Below, piece by piece: positions 1 to 8,384 of a stretch of 43,210 nucleotides of DNA; position 1 is the first letter of the stretch, and the number at the start of each line of letters is the position of its first letter. The DNA lies in the NCBI RefSeq assembly GCF_002078015.1, contig NZ_LWBP01000220.1, positions 1-43,210 of the forward strand. Reading direction: 5' to 3'. The stretch is from Niastella populi (lineage in GTDB: Bacteria; Bacteroidota; Bacteroidia; Chitinophagales; Chitinophagaceae). Position numbers and translations under genes: made by a program. Below the pieces are notes generated by a model. That model did not search any database. It worked only from the letters and a program-made list of their open reading frames with translations, and was not told the DNA's origin.

Positions 1-539
1 TAGACCTGGTTATAATGGGCTCGCACGGAGATATGGGGTACAGGGATTTCTTTATCGGCTCGAACGCTTACTACACCATCAAAAGAGCAGCCTGCCCGGT
101 TTTATTAATTCCTGAACAGAATAAGTGGAGTGAGTTTCGCAAGATCCTGTTCCCGGTAAGACCGGCGCTGTTTTCTTCAAAACTGTTCGATGTTATTTGT
201 GAACTTACCAGGCACAATACCCAAAAGTGCATGCTTCAACTTTTAGGAATAGCCCCGGGTGAACAGAAGAATAACATTTCAATTTTATCAAAAACAGTTC
301 TGGAGGCCAAAAAGCAATATAACGAAGAGAAGTTCGACATAGCTTTAAGCAATGGCAAAAGCAACGATATTGCCGAATACGTATTGCAGAGATCGAAAGC
401 TATAAATGCCGACCTGGTAGTTATTTCGCAGGGATTAGACCTGGCCAGTAATCCATTTTTTATTGGTCCTTTCTCTCAACGGATCATCAATCATGCGAAA
501 ACGCCTGTATTAAGTTTAGTACGATCATCATATAACTAG
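1..539 (+). CDS. Universal stress protein, tandem UspA domains (5' end outside window)
   Basis: The reading frame is already open at the left edge, so the start lies upstream and only the end of domain 1 plus domain 2 is visible. Near the edge is a G-2x-G-9x-G-S nucleotide-binding motif (GSHG...GYRDFFIGSNA), followed by the usual closing strand CPVLLIP of a UspA domain. The second domain ends with a degenerate copy (IGPFSQRIINHAKTPVLSLV) that lacks the ATP motif. Two-domain Usp proteins are common in Bacteroidota and are cytosolic stress proteins; targets are generally unknown. It is convergent with the Cys-rich gene at 584-925, with a hairpin between them. A second tandem Usp lies at 7089-7958, so this block carries two. 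The family call is secure; the specific function is unknown. Confidence 0.9.
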   Translation, partial: DLVIMGSHGDMGYRDFFIGSNAYYTIKRAACPVLLIPEQNKWSEFRKILFPVRPALFSSKLFDVICELTRHNTQKCMLQLLGIAPGEQKNNISILSKTVLEAKKQYNEEKFDIALSNGKSNDIAEYVLQRSKAINADLVVISQGLDLASNPFFIGPFSQRIINHAKTPVLSLVRSSYN

Positions 540-545
540 GGTAAA

Positions 546-566
546 CCCGGGCATTTTCAGCCCGGG
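546..566. terminator. Hairpin between convergent genes
   Basis: Perfect 7-bp stem CCCGGGC/GCCCGGG with a 7-nt loop, placed 7 nt after the Usp stop and 18 nt before the end of the convergent Cys-rich gene. It has no long T-run on either strand, so it may act as a weak or bidirectional terminator or as an mRNA 3' stabiliser. Confidence 0.6.
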
Positions 567-583
567 ATCAACCATCTTTAAAT

Positions 584-925
584 TTAAGCAGCAACGGAGG
601 CCATGTGCCTGCATTCCTCTGCGCATTGTGCACATATACGGGCGCATTCCTGGCAATGTTCGTTTTGGTGCTTTTTACATTCGGAACCACAGGCCTCGCA
701 AATTTCCGCACAAATACGGCATAGCTCAACAGCTTTTTCACTTCCGAGGCTCATAAGCTGAGCCGAAGCATAGCAAATTGCTGCACATTCCATGTCGAGC
801 TGAATACAACGGGCCATCATTTTTACATCCTTTTCCTGTGTACAGGAAGAAGCACAATGGTTACAAATAGCTGCACATCGCAGGCATGCGTCTATACAAC
901 TTTGAAACTGATGATAATTTGCCAT
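584..925 (-). CDS. Cytosolic Cys-rich four-helix-bundle copper-binding protein (DUF326/Csp-like)
   Basis: The protein has 113 residues, 19 of them cysteines, in repeated CxxxC, CxxC and CxxCxxxC spacing (for example C10, C14, C17, C21, C24, C28 and C91, C94, C98, C101, C105). This is the pattern of the copper storage proteins Csp1/Csp3 and related DUF326 proteins, where Cys-lined four-helix bundles hold many Cu(I) ions. There is no signal peptide, which fits the cytosolic Csp3 type. Length matches the family. It lies convergent to a Usp gene and downstream of the dehydrogenase on the same strand with a gap of about 47 bp, so co-transcription with that operon is possible. Copper storage is inferred from the family; metal binding is not shown here. 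Confidence 0.88.
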   Translation of the reverse strand: MANYHQFQSCIDACLRCAAICNHCASSCTQEKDVKMMARCIQLDMECAAICYASAQLMSLGSEKAVELCRICAEICEACGSECKKHQNEHCQECARICAQCAEECRHMASVAA

Positions 926-972
926 AAAATCAATATTTAAGGTTAATAATACTTTCCTGGAAAACAGATCTC

Positions 973-2076
973 CTACACCCAGTTTACTACTGTCTTTATT
1001 TCGTTTTCTTCATGGGATAGTAAAGCCTTCTGATATTCGGCATATTGAAATTTGTTTGTAATGACTTTTTCTATAAGGCCCGGCCAGTATTCCTGGCTTT
1101 GTTGTAAATAATTTACGGCTATTTTATAATGTTCTTTGCTGGCATTTACGCTTCCCAGCAATACCTGGTTTTTTAATACGAGCTGTTGCATAATATTACC
1201 TGCCATTATCTCCATGGGCCGATGGCCCGCCGGAATACCGGTTGCCACATAAATTCCGTTATTTGCCAATGTGTCGATCAACTGGATCTGCAGCCTGGCA
1301 ATTCCGGTAGCTTCAAACACGAAATCAAATTCTCCGAATTCATCGTCTATATCGATCGTTTTTACATTGCGGCCATCGATGTACCTGCCCGACAGGTTCT
1401 TGAGTATTTGAACACGTAATGAAGACTCGTCCACAATATCAAGCCCCGTTACTTTGGCGCCCTTGATGCGGAGTGCGAATGCTGTCATCAATCCAATAGG
1501 CCCCAGGCCGGCAACAAGCGCTCTTTTTCCCTTCAGCCAATTCGTATCGTCAAGGATGTTCCCCTGCCTTGCCAGCTGAATTATCAATGCTTCGTCTATG
1601 GCCTTTGCTGCTACGGACATTGGTTCCGTTAGTACGCCTATCTTTTTACAGGATTCCGGCACCTGTATAAAGTACTGTTCATGATCAACCACATATTCCG
1701 TCTGGAATCCATCTGCTCCTTTAATACCTCTCTCTTTATATTTACCGGTAAAGCACATGTCGCTGCGGTTATTCAGGCAGGCAGCACATTCATTACAACC
1801 GCGCCGTACGGTAAATAATCCATAATCGCCCCGTTTTACTGCCTGTACCTTATTTCCCGTTTCAACCACTACGCCGAACATTTCATGGCCGATGATGAGC
1901 GAATGTTTTCCCGCAGGCGCATCGGCACGGCCGCCCGATATCTCTTCCCGGTCGGTACCGCATATTCCAACCTGCAGTACTTTTAATTTAATGTCGTATT
2001 CTGAGGTCAGGCGCGGTTCAGATACATCTGTCAACATAACCTTCGCATCGTGTGGCACTATTGAAATTGCTTTCAT
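973..2076 (-). CDS. Zinc-dependent alcohol/glucose dehydrogenase (MDR family)
   Basis: A 367-residue medium-chain dehydrogenase. The catalytic-zinc residues are visible as C39 in GICGTD and H64-E65 in GHE; a structural-zinc lobe follows near residues 93-107 (RRGCNECAACLNN...C); a Rossmann nucleotide loop GLGPIGL lies near residue 190. The GTDREE stretch, the C-rich lobe and the domain sizes recall the archaeal-type glucose 1-dehydrogenase branch rather than classic ADH, so glucose or another aldose is the favoured substrate, by inference. Its ATG overlaps the TGA of the upstream GH15 gene as ATGA (2073-2076), implying translational coupling: a glycosidase releasing glucose and a dehydrogenase oxidising it to gluconolactone. 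Confidence 0.85.
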   Translation of the reverse strand: MKAISIVPHDAKVMLTDVSEPRLTSEYDIKLKVLQVGICGTDREEISGGRADAPAGKHSLIIGHEMFGVVVETGNKVQAVKRGDYGLFTVRRGCNECAACLNNRSDMCFTGKYKERGIKGADGFQTEYVVDHEQYFIQVPESCKKIGVLTEPMSVAAKAIDEALIIQLARQGNILDDTNWLKGKRALVAGLGPIGLMTAFALRIKGAKVTGLDIVDESSLRVQILKNLSGRYIDGRNVKTIDIDDEFGEFDFVFEATGIARLQIQLIDTLANNGIYVATGIPAGHRPMEIMAGNIMQQLVLKNQVLLGSVNASKEHYKIAVNYLQQSQEYWPGLIEKVITNKFQYAEYQKALLSHEENEIKTVVNWV

Positions 2077-3899
2077 GTGAAATGATTTACATTCTTATTT
2101 CTGCTGTCATTCAGTTGTTTGTCGAGATTGTAAGCAGCGCTGATCAGGCCAAGGTGGGTAAAGGCTTGCGGGAAGTTCCCCAAATGTTCGCCCCTGAAAC
2201 CCAGTTGTTCGGAATACAGTCCCAGATGATTGGCATAGCCCAGCATTTTTTCAAAATAGAACCGTGCTTTTTCAAGTTGGCCTGCGCGGGAGAGGCATTC
2301 CACATACCAGAAAGTACACATGGAAAACGTTCCTTCATGGCTTACAAATCCATCGGGCGCGGCAAGGTTTGGCCGGTAGCGGTAAACCAGCGAATCTGAT
2401 ACCAGCTCCTTTTCTATCCGGTTCAGCGTCGATAGCCACCGGGGGTCTTTGGCACTTATAAACCGTACCAGCGGCATCAGGAGTGCAGACGCATCAACGG
2501 TTGGTGCGCCGGGATACTGCATAAATGCCTTTTTATCCTCGTCCCAGCAGTCTTTAAATATGGTATTGAAAATTTCGTCCCGCACAGCCCGCCAGTTTTC
2601 ATTGTAGGGAAACGAACGTGACTTTGCTATTTTTATGGCCCTGTCAAACGCTACCCAGCAGAGGAGCCGGGAATATAAAAAATTACGTTTGCCGCCTCTT
2701 ACTTCCCAAATGCCTTCATCGGGCTGGTTCCAGTTTTCAGCCAGCCAGTCGATCTGTTTCTCCAGGTCTTTCCAGAAATCATAAGAGATCCGCTCGCCAT
2801 ACTTATTATACAGGTAAACCGAATCCATCAGTTCGCCGTAGATATCGAGCTGCAATTGACTGTATGCATTATTGCCGATCCTTACAGGCGATGATTTCCT
2901 GTATCCCTCAAAATGGTCAAGTACCGATTCCTGCAACTGTCTATGCCCGTCGATAGAATACATTATGCCCAGCCTGTTGTGTCCTTTTATATCCTGGCAA
3001 AGCTTTTCTACCCAGTTAATGAAGTTGCCGGTTTCCTTTGTATAACCGAGAAGCAGCAGTGCATATACGGTAAAAGAAGCATCCCTTATCCAGGTATAGC
3101 GGTAGTCCCAGTTCCTTTTGGCGCCAATGCTTTCGGGCATGCTGAATGTCGGTGCTGCTACAATTGACCCATAACGGTGAGAGGTGAGCAGTTTCAACAC
3201 CAGGGCCGATCTGTTCACCGTTTCCATCCAGCGCCCTTTGTATAACGACCTGGCTACCCAGTCTTTCCAGTAATTCACAGTGGCAAAAAGGCTTTCCGTT
3301 ACAAATTCTTTGAAATCGCGTTCTACATGTTCCTTCTCTATATGTTCAAGTATGAAGTCGGCAGTCTGATTGGGCGATAAAGTAAAAGTGGCTGTTATGG
3401 CGCCATTGTCGGCTTTAAGCGGTATTGTGCTTCTTATGCGTATGACGGTTTTGTCGGACCCTTTGCTTTGCAGAACGATCTCGTTATCCGATACCACACT
3501 TACACTGTGATCGCTTCTGCCATAATTGAACCGGGGTTCACAATGCATTTCATAATGCACTTCACCTCTTATGGTTGTTACCCGCCTGATCAGTTCCTTT
3601 CCGTCGAACAACTCTTCAACCGGCATAAAATCGGTTATTTCGCCCACACCTTCTGTTGAAAGAAACCTGGTAAGCAAAACATTGGTGTCGGGCAAATACA
3701 ATTGTTTTGTATTCATGTCAGAAAAAACCGGCCTGATCTGGAAATACCCGCCCTTCTTATCATCGAGTAACGCAGCAAAAATGCTGGGTGAATCAAAATC
3801 AGGAAAACACATAAAGTCGATAGAGCCGTTCAACGCAACCAGGGCCACAGTATTCAGATCTCCAATAATTCCATAATTTTCTATCGGTTGGTATGCCAT
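2073..3899 (-). CDS. Glycoside hydrolase family 15 protein (glucoamylase/trehalase-like)
   Basis: About 608 residues from the chosen start. The N-terminal part (IENYGIIGDLNTVALV, then FPDFDSPSIFAALL) is the beta-sandwich domain typical of bacterial GH15 proteins; the alpha/alpha barrel follows, with NWDYRYTWIRDASFT (substrate-binding Arg-Asp) and an EGTFSMCTFWYVE segment carrying the likely catalytic glutamate. There is no signal peptide, so it acts in the cytosol. The frame is open 36 codons further upstream (to 4007), but that extension is unlike the family; the ATG at 3899 fits and has an A/G-rich leader. GH15 members of this type include glucoamylases and trehalases; substrate cannot be settled here. 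It is coupled to the dehydrogenase by an ATGA overlap. Confidence 0.9.
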   Translation of the reverse strand: MAYQPIENYGIIGDLNTVALVALNGSIDFMCFPDFDSPSIFAALLDDKKGGYFQIRPVFSDMNTKQLYLPDTNVLLTRFLSTEGVGEITDFMPVEELFDGKELIRRVTTIRGEVHYEMHCEPRFNYGRSDHSVSVVSDNEIVLQSKGSDKTVIRIRSTIPLKADNGAITATFTLSPNQTADFILEHIEKEHVERDFKEFVTESLFATVNYWKDWVARSLYKGRWMETVNRSALVLKLLTSHRYGSIVAAPTFSMPESIGAKRNWDYRYTWIRDASFTVYALLLLGYTKETGNFINWVEKLCQDIKGHNRLGIMYSIDGHRQLQESVLDHFEGYRKSSPVRIGNNAYSQLQLDIYGELMDSVYLYNKYGERISYDFWKDLEKQIDWLAENWNQPDEGIWEVRGGKRNFLYSRLLCWVAFDRAIKIAKSRSFPYNENWRAVRDEIFNTIFKDCWDEDKKAFMQYPGAPTVDASALLMPLVRFISAKDPRWLSTLNRIEKELVSDSLVYRYRPNLAAPDGFVSHEGTFSMCTFWYVECLSRAGQLEKARFYFEKMLGYANHLGLYSEQLGFRGEHLGNFPQAFTHLGLISAAYNLDKQLNDSRNKNVNHFT

Positions 3900-4120
3900 T
3901 TTAGTTCTTTTAGAAGTTATAACCTCAACCCTGACAACACTGTTACGGCATATTATGCAAATCCGGTTCCGGGCAGTAAGTATTGCTGTATGGAACATCC
4001 ATGACAAAAACCGGTAAATGTATTCAGATGGAACCGTTCAAATGCATTGATCAACTTTACCAATGCAGGGCGGGCGGATGTTTATGGTTTTTCCCGGCGT
4101 TAGTTGAAGGATGAGGATCA

Positions 4121-4149
4121 TTCTAATATGCTTCTAATCACCCTTTAAT
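4121..4149 (+). promoter_or_regulatory. Three 7-bp direct repeats at 11-bp spacing (putative response-regulator site)
   Basis: TTCTAAT at 4121-4127, TTCTAAT at 4132-4138 and CTTTAAT at 4143-4149 repeat every 11 bp, one helical turn. The identical arrangement occurs at 14967-14995, upstream of the paralogous gene. Direct repeats with 10-11 bp phasing are the usual binding pattern of OmpR/PhoB-family regulators; which regulator binds is unknown. A -7-like box TACTTTATTCAG follows at 4182-4193. The rest of 3900-4299 shows no gene. Confidence 0.65.
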
Positions 4150-4299
4150 ATGTTGTGGAGACGGGGTCGCGAGGAAAATAGTACTTTATTCAGGGAATAT
4201 ATTATACAGGACAAAAACTACGCAGCCGTACTGTTTCCTTCATCGGCCGGGGGCATAGATATTGATGAAATGGTTTATAGTAGTTAATACAATAAATCA

Positions 4300-4614
4300 G
4301 TGGATATGGCTCAGGTGATAAGAATTTTATTCAAACATCAGGCTGGTTTCTATTCCGCTATTGTTACAGTGATACGTGAGTTTGAAACCGACTTCATAGA
4401 CATCGAGTTTCTTGATGAAGATATTATAGGAATATTAAACGCTTCCACTATCTCATATGTGGCAGAAGAATTTAAAAAAATGCCAACTTATGAGTCAGCG
4501 TACTTCAGATCTATCCTGAACAGCCTGTTTACAATTATTAAAAACGCACAACATGTATCAGACGTACAGAATGCCAATATATTGTTGGATGAAGAGTTTG
4601 TGCGTCAAAACTAG
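4300..4614 (+). CDS. Small protein of unknown function, paralogue of 15086-15394
   Basis: A 104-residue protein, not recognised. It aligns over its full length with the protein at 15086-15394 (roughly 40-45% identical by eye), sharing a QAG/E-FYSA start region, FExDFxxIEFLDxxII, FKK, RxILxS, IIxNAQ and a C-terminal DEExxRQN. No signal peptide, membrane segment or cysteine motif is seen; it looks like a compact, mostly helical soluble protein. It stands alone, convergent with the Na+/Ca2+ exchanger, with a 400-bp upstream region that contains the phased repeat at 4121-4149. Conservation of both protein and upstream element between two loci argues that it is a real gene in a common regulon. Confidence 0.7.
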   Translation: MDMAQVIRILFKHQAGFYSAIVTVIREFETDFIDIEFLDEDIIGILNASTISYVAEEFKKMPTYESAYFRSILNSLFTIIKNAQHVSDVQNANILLDEEFVRQN

Positions 4615-4691
4615 CGCAATCTGGCAACGAATACTTCAGGTCGAAGGTGCTGATTGTATAATAGCCTGTTCCCCTTTGAAGTACAATAATA

Positions 4692-5696
4692 TCATGTATT
4701 TATAAATAAGTGGATCATAAGTGCAATATATAACAGCGCAATGATCAAGGTATCGAGCCCCAACAGCCATGCCTGCTTCTTCTTTGGTTTAAAAAGCAGT
4801 CCCAGGCCTACTGTTGCGGTCATTATTATAGTTATAAAAACAGATAAGAGGTGAGCGGAAGAAATATATTTAAACAATGATCCTTCCCTGTAGAATACAT
4901 CATCTACACCAAGAATAAACATATTGAATACGTTGCTGCCCAGCAAATTCCCGACAGCCATATCCAGTGCGCCTATTCGTAATGCAGACAGCGACACCAC
5001 CAGTTCGGGCAATGACGTGGCCGCTGCTATGAACAATGTGCCAAAAAAGGAGTCGCCCAGGCCAGTTTCCGCCGCTATATGTTCACCAAAATAAGGCAGG
5101 AATACCGCAGCGCCGATTACGATAAATGCATTGAGGGCATAGCTCCAGATCACCTTTTTAAGTGCGGAAGCGTCAGGAGGTACTTTTACTTCTGCAGTGG
5201 AGGCCAGGTGTTCATTTTGCTCATATTTAAACATGCTCCAAACCGCTACCAGATAAACGGCAAACAGGACCAGGGTAAAGCTGCTTACCCATAAGACTGA
5301 CGGCGCCGACTGCGACAGGTAGATAGCCATGCCCGCTACCGTTAGTAAAACAATTCCGAATATGGCCGCTACGATGTGGCTTGATTTTACCATTGAGAAG
5401 ATCGGCTTCTTTATGCGGCTATCCAGTACAGAGAGTATGAGCAGATTGAATACACAACTTCCGAAAATATCGCCGGCAGCCAGATCAGGCGCTTTTACGA
5501 TTGCCACGGCGCTAAAGCCGGTTATTAATTCAGGCAGGGAAGTGACGGAGGCCATTAGAATGAGGCCAACCCACGCTTTTCCCAAACCGGTGAGGTCGGC
5601 AATTTTGTCGCCATAATACGATAGCCTGGTTCCACTATAAACAATAACGGCGCCGCAGACAATAAACCCGGCAATAAACAGGTATAAGTTATTCAT
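4692..5696 (-). CDS. Sodium:calcium exchanger family membrane protein
   Basis: 334 residues with about ten membrane segments in two homologous halves. Both inverted alpha-repeats are visible: TSLPELITG followed by GDIFGSCVFNLLIL in the first half, and TSLPELVVS followed by GNLLGSNVFNMFIL in the second. These are the ion-coordinating motifs of the CaCA superfamily (NCX_Mj/YrbG type). It would exchange Ca2+ for Na+ or H+ across the inner membrane. Its start is 4 bp after the nhaA stop on the same strand, so the two are an operon coupling Na+/H+ and Na+/Ca2+ exchange. Length is typical of prokaryotic members. Confidence 0.9.
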   Translation of the reverse strand: MNNLYLFIAGFIVCGAVIVYSGTRLSYYGDKIADLTGLGKAWVGLILMASVTSLPELITGFSAVAIVKAPDLAAGDIFGSCVFNLLILSVLDSRIKKPIFSMVKSSHIVAAIFGIVLLTVAGMAIYLSQSAPSVLWVSSFTLVLFAVYLVAVWSMFKYEQNEHLASTAEVKVPPDASALKKVIWSYALNAFIVIGAAVFLPYFGEHIAAETGLGDSFFGTLFIAAATSLPELVVSLSALRIGALDMAVGNLLGSNVFNMFILGVDDVFYREGSLFKYISSAHLLSVFITIIMTATVGLGLLFKPKKKQAWLLGLDTLIIALLYIALMIHLFINT

Positions 5697-5700
5697 GGTG

Positions 5701-7014
5701 TTAATGACGAAGCGTTTTTCTTAAAATAAGATATCCGGCAATGCCTGCAATTACCGAGGCAACCAGTATACTGATCTTTGCGCTGTTTATCAGCGCAGGT
5801 TCACTGTAGGCAAGACTGGTTATAAACAATGCCATGGTAAATCCTATTCCGCCCAAAAGGCCAACGCCCCATATCTGCAGCCAGTTAACGCCTGTTGGAA
5901 GTTGCCCGATCCTCATTTTATGTGCCAGCCATGAAAAAAAGAAGATACCTAAAGGCTTGCCAATAACCAATCCCAATATAATTCCCACACTGGATGGTTC
6001 GGTGGCCACCTTCAGCAGGTTGGTATTCAATGCAACCCCCGTATTGCTCAGGGCAAAAACGGGCATAATGAAAAACATGACCAGGGGATGCAAAGAATGC
6101 TCAAGTGATTGCAGGGGAGGTTCCACATGTTCGCATTTTTCTCTGATAGATGTTACTACAGACTGCTCATCCTTTGACAGGAACCTGGTTTCTTTTCCTT
6201 TTGATGCACGGATCCCGCCCGCCAGGTTAATGATGGCTTGTTTAAAATCCTGTTTATTGATGGCTGTACTGGCCGGAATTACCAATGCAGCCAATACCCC
6301 CGCAACAGTTGCATGTACGCCCGATAACAAAAAGGCCAGCCATATTCCGGCAATCCCCGGAATAGCATAGGCTAGTTTGTTTCGAACACCAATCCAATTC
6401 ATAATGATCATGACAATAAGAAAAAATGCGCCAAGTGCGACATTAGATAATATTATCTTCGATGAATAGAAGAAAGCGATGATCAGAACCGCACCAAGAT
6501 CGTCAACAATGGCAAATGCCGTTAAAAATATTTTTAACGTCAATGGCACCTTTTTTCCTACCAGGGACAATATGCCCAGCGAAAAGGCGATATCCGTGGC
6601 CATTGGTATTCCCCAGCCGTCTGATGCAGGCGTGCCCTTATTGAATGCTATAAAAATAATTGCGGGAATGATCATTCCCCCTAAAGCGGCAAACAAAGGC
6701 ATGGCTGCTTTTTTCCAGGTGGATAGTTCGCCCGCAATAATTTCGCGCTTGATCTCAAGGCCTATTGTAAAGAAGAATATAGCCATGAGGCCGTCATTTA
6801 TCCATAGAAGCAGTGGTTTTGAAATAACGCCGCCGCTGAATCCCACCGTAATTTTATGTTGCCACAATTCATAGTAAATATTACTGCCCTGCGAATTGGC
6901 CCAAATGAGCGCCACTATTGTAACAAATATCAGCAGGATGCCCGGTGCGGAAGGTTTTTTAAAAAACCTGATGACAGCGTCCGGGAGTACAGAAGTTAAT
7001 TTCTTTTCAGCCAT
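5701..7014 (-). CDS. nhaA: Na+/H+ antiporter NhaA
   Basis: 437 residues, about twelve membrane segments. The family signatures are visible: DGLMAIFFFTIGLEIKRE, the ATDIAFSLGIL segment, and AIVDDLGAVLIIAFFY containing the paired aspartates that bind Na+ and H+ (Asp163/Asp164 in E. coli). A hydrophilic insertion of about 50 residues (around 255-300) is longer than in E. coli NhaA but common in other phyla. NhaA exports Na+ in exchange for two H+ at alkaline pH. It precedes the Na+/Ca2+ exchanger on the same strand with a 4-bp gap, and follows the Usp gene after a 74-bp gap, so all three may be one transcript. Confidence 0.95.
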   Translation of the reverse strand: MAEKKLTSVLPDAVIRFFKKPSAPGILLIFVTIVALIWANSQGSNIYYELWQHKITVGFSGGVISKPLLLWINDGLMAIFFFTIGLEIKREIIAGELSTWKKAAMPLFAALGGMIIPAIIFIAFNKGTPASDGWGIPMATDIAFSLGILSLVGKKVPLTLKIFLTAFAIVDDLGAVLIIAFFYSSKIILSNVALGAFFLIVMIIMNWIGVRNKLAYAIPGIAGIWLAFLLSGVHATVAGVLAALVIPASTAINKQDFKQAIINLAGGIRASKGKETRFLSKDEQSVVTSIREKCEHVEPPLQSLEHSLHPLVMFFIMPVFALSNTGVALNTNLLKVATEPSSVGIILGLVIGKPLGIFFFSWLAHKMRIGQLPTGVNWLQIWGVGLLGGIGFTMALFITSLAYSEPALINSAKISILVASVIAGIAGYLILRKTLRH

Positions 7015-7088
7015 TGAATGATCGTTTTATATCCATTTAATTTCGACTTAAACATGTTTTCATTATCCCTGACTTTTCTTAACTCCCT

Positions 7089-7958
7089 TTATGATTGTTT
7101 ATTTGAAGTATCTGCGAATGGGATTGCCAAAACCGGAATGACGGAATGAAATGTCATTTGTTTTGTTTTGCTTCGCCTCAGGAACCTGTCCCAAAAGCTT
7201 TTGTGATAGGTTATCATTGCAAGTATATCCACTTCATTTTTTTCGTCATAGCTCACGATCGTTTGCTCAAAATCTTCCCCTTTCAACACTTCGCCTTTGA
7301 AAGAAACATCGGGAAATGATCTTTTTAAAAATTCCATATAATGACTCAGTTGGCTTGTATTTATTAAGTATGACGACTCGTCGGCATGGTGGGTATCCCA
7401 AAAAACTACCGTATGAACCGTAGCCTGGAATAATTTCGCCAATTCAATTACCGGCTTCAGCAGATTGGTATTTTCTTCAAAGTGATTGGTGGCAAACAGT
7501 ATTGCATCCGGTTGCTCCATTTTATAGGCCTCAGGTATGGCAAGTACGGGCAGGGTAGACTGTCCTATGGTATCTGTTGCCACGCTGCCCATAAAAATTT
7601 CTTTCAGGCCTGTTGCGCCTTTTGTTCCCATCACTATCAGATCCACTTCAATTTTTCGTGCACAATCAAGAATGGAGGTTGTAACCTTTCCGCTGGCTAA
7701 TTCTGACTCGATGTTAACTGAAGGGAAAAACGACAAAACAGACCTGCGTACTGCATGTACTTCGCTATACCTGCTTTTAATTATTTCATCTTCCAGTTTC
7801 TCATGTAGTGCATGAGGTTGTCTTATTTTGTCAACAACAGGCTCAACCACATGCAATAAATGAATAGTTGCCCCGCTTTTGTAAGCAATTTCTGCAGCAT
7901 ACATACATGCTTTCATCGAATTGTTGGAGAAGTCGGTAAGAACAAGTATTTTTTCCAT
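7089..7958 (-). CDS. Universal stress protein, tandem UspA domains
   Basis: About 289 residues from the ATG at 7958; the frame continues 9 codons upstream, but homologues begin at MEKILVLTDFSNNS. Domain 1 (residues about 1-150) has the full nucleotide motif GTKGATG...GSVATD; domain 2 (about 155-285) retains the fold (ILFATNHF..., VIPVLAIPF at the end) but lost the glycine motif. This one-active, one-degenerate arrangement is usual for Bacteroidota tandem Usps and is seen also in the protein at the left edge. It precedes nhaA on the same strand. Role in ion or energy stress is suggested by its neighbours only. Confidence 0.9.
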   Translation of the reverse strand: MEKILVLTDFSNNSMKACMYAAEIAYKSGATIHLLHVVEPVVDKIRQPHALHEKLEDEIIKSRYSEVHAVRRSVLSFFPSVNIESELASGKVTTSILDCARKIEVDLIVMGTKGATGLKEIFMGSVATDTIGQSTLPVLAIPEAYKMEQPDAILFATNHFEENTNLLKPVIELAKLFQATVHTVVFWDTHHADESSYLINTSQLSHYMEFLKRSFPDVSFKGEVLKGEDFEQTIVSYDEKNEVDILAMITYHKSFWDRFLRRSKTKQMTFHSVIPVLAIPFADTSNKQS

Positions 7959-8384
7959 AATTGAAAAGGATTTTATCCCTGACACTGGTAGAACATCTTT
8001 TTCGTTTTAACCAGGCCGGGAGTTAGCTGCATGAACAGATCGTTATTGAACCAGATTATTTCGTTCACCGGGGTGGATATTCAGGAAGAACCTGAGGGTA
8101 GCGGCATATTATTTGATATTGCCTAACACCAATAGAAAGATCATTATTGATGCGAAGATAGGTATATTTTATAAATTGACGGTATTGCTATCATCACAGG
8201 CCGCGCGTGTCGCCGGCAAGCCAGGCTGCCCATGAGTGCTTCTTTAAATGAGCGGTGCCGGAAAGCCAAAAAGTATTGTAATGCAAAAATATAAAAGCGG
8301 GTATTAAACCGATGGTCTCTTATACGGCAACCACCAGAGCATATACATAACCGCATCCGGCGATAGTTCTCCCATATTGCCGGG
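7959..8384. other. Intergenic region without a recognised gene
   Basis: The 426-bp space between the L,D-transpeptidase and the Usp gene, both on the minus strand. A frame of about 105 codons crosses 8144-8461, but it overlaps the end of the transpeptidase gene and its composition (many Cys, Arg, His, Tyr) is that of a shadow frame. No clear promoter box, hairpin or repeat was found. Confidence 0.4.

Noticed and set aside
3900-4007. 36-codon extension of the GH15 protein
   Set aside because: Family members start at MAYQPIENYG; the extension is rich in Cys, Arg and Ile and has no homology-like pattern.
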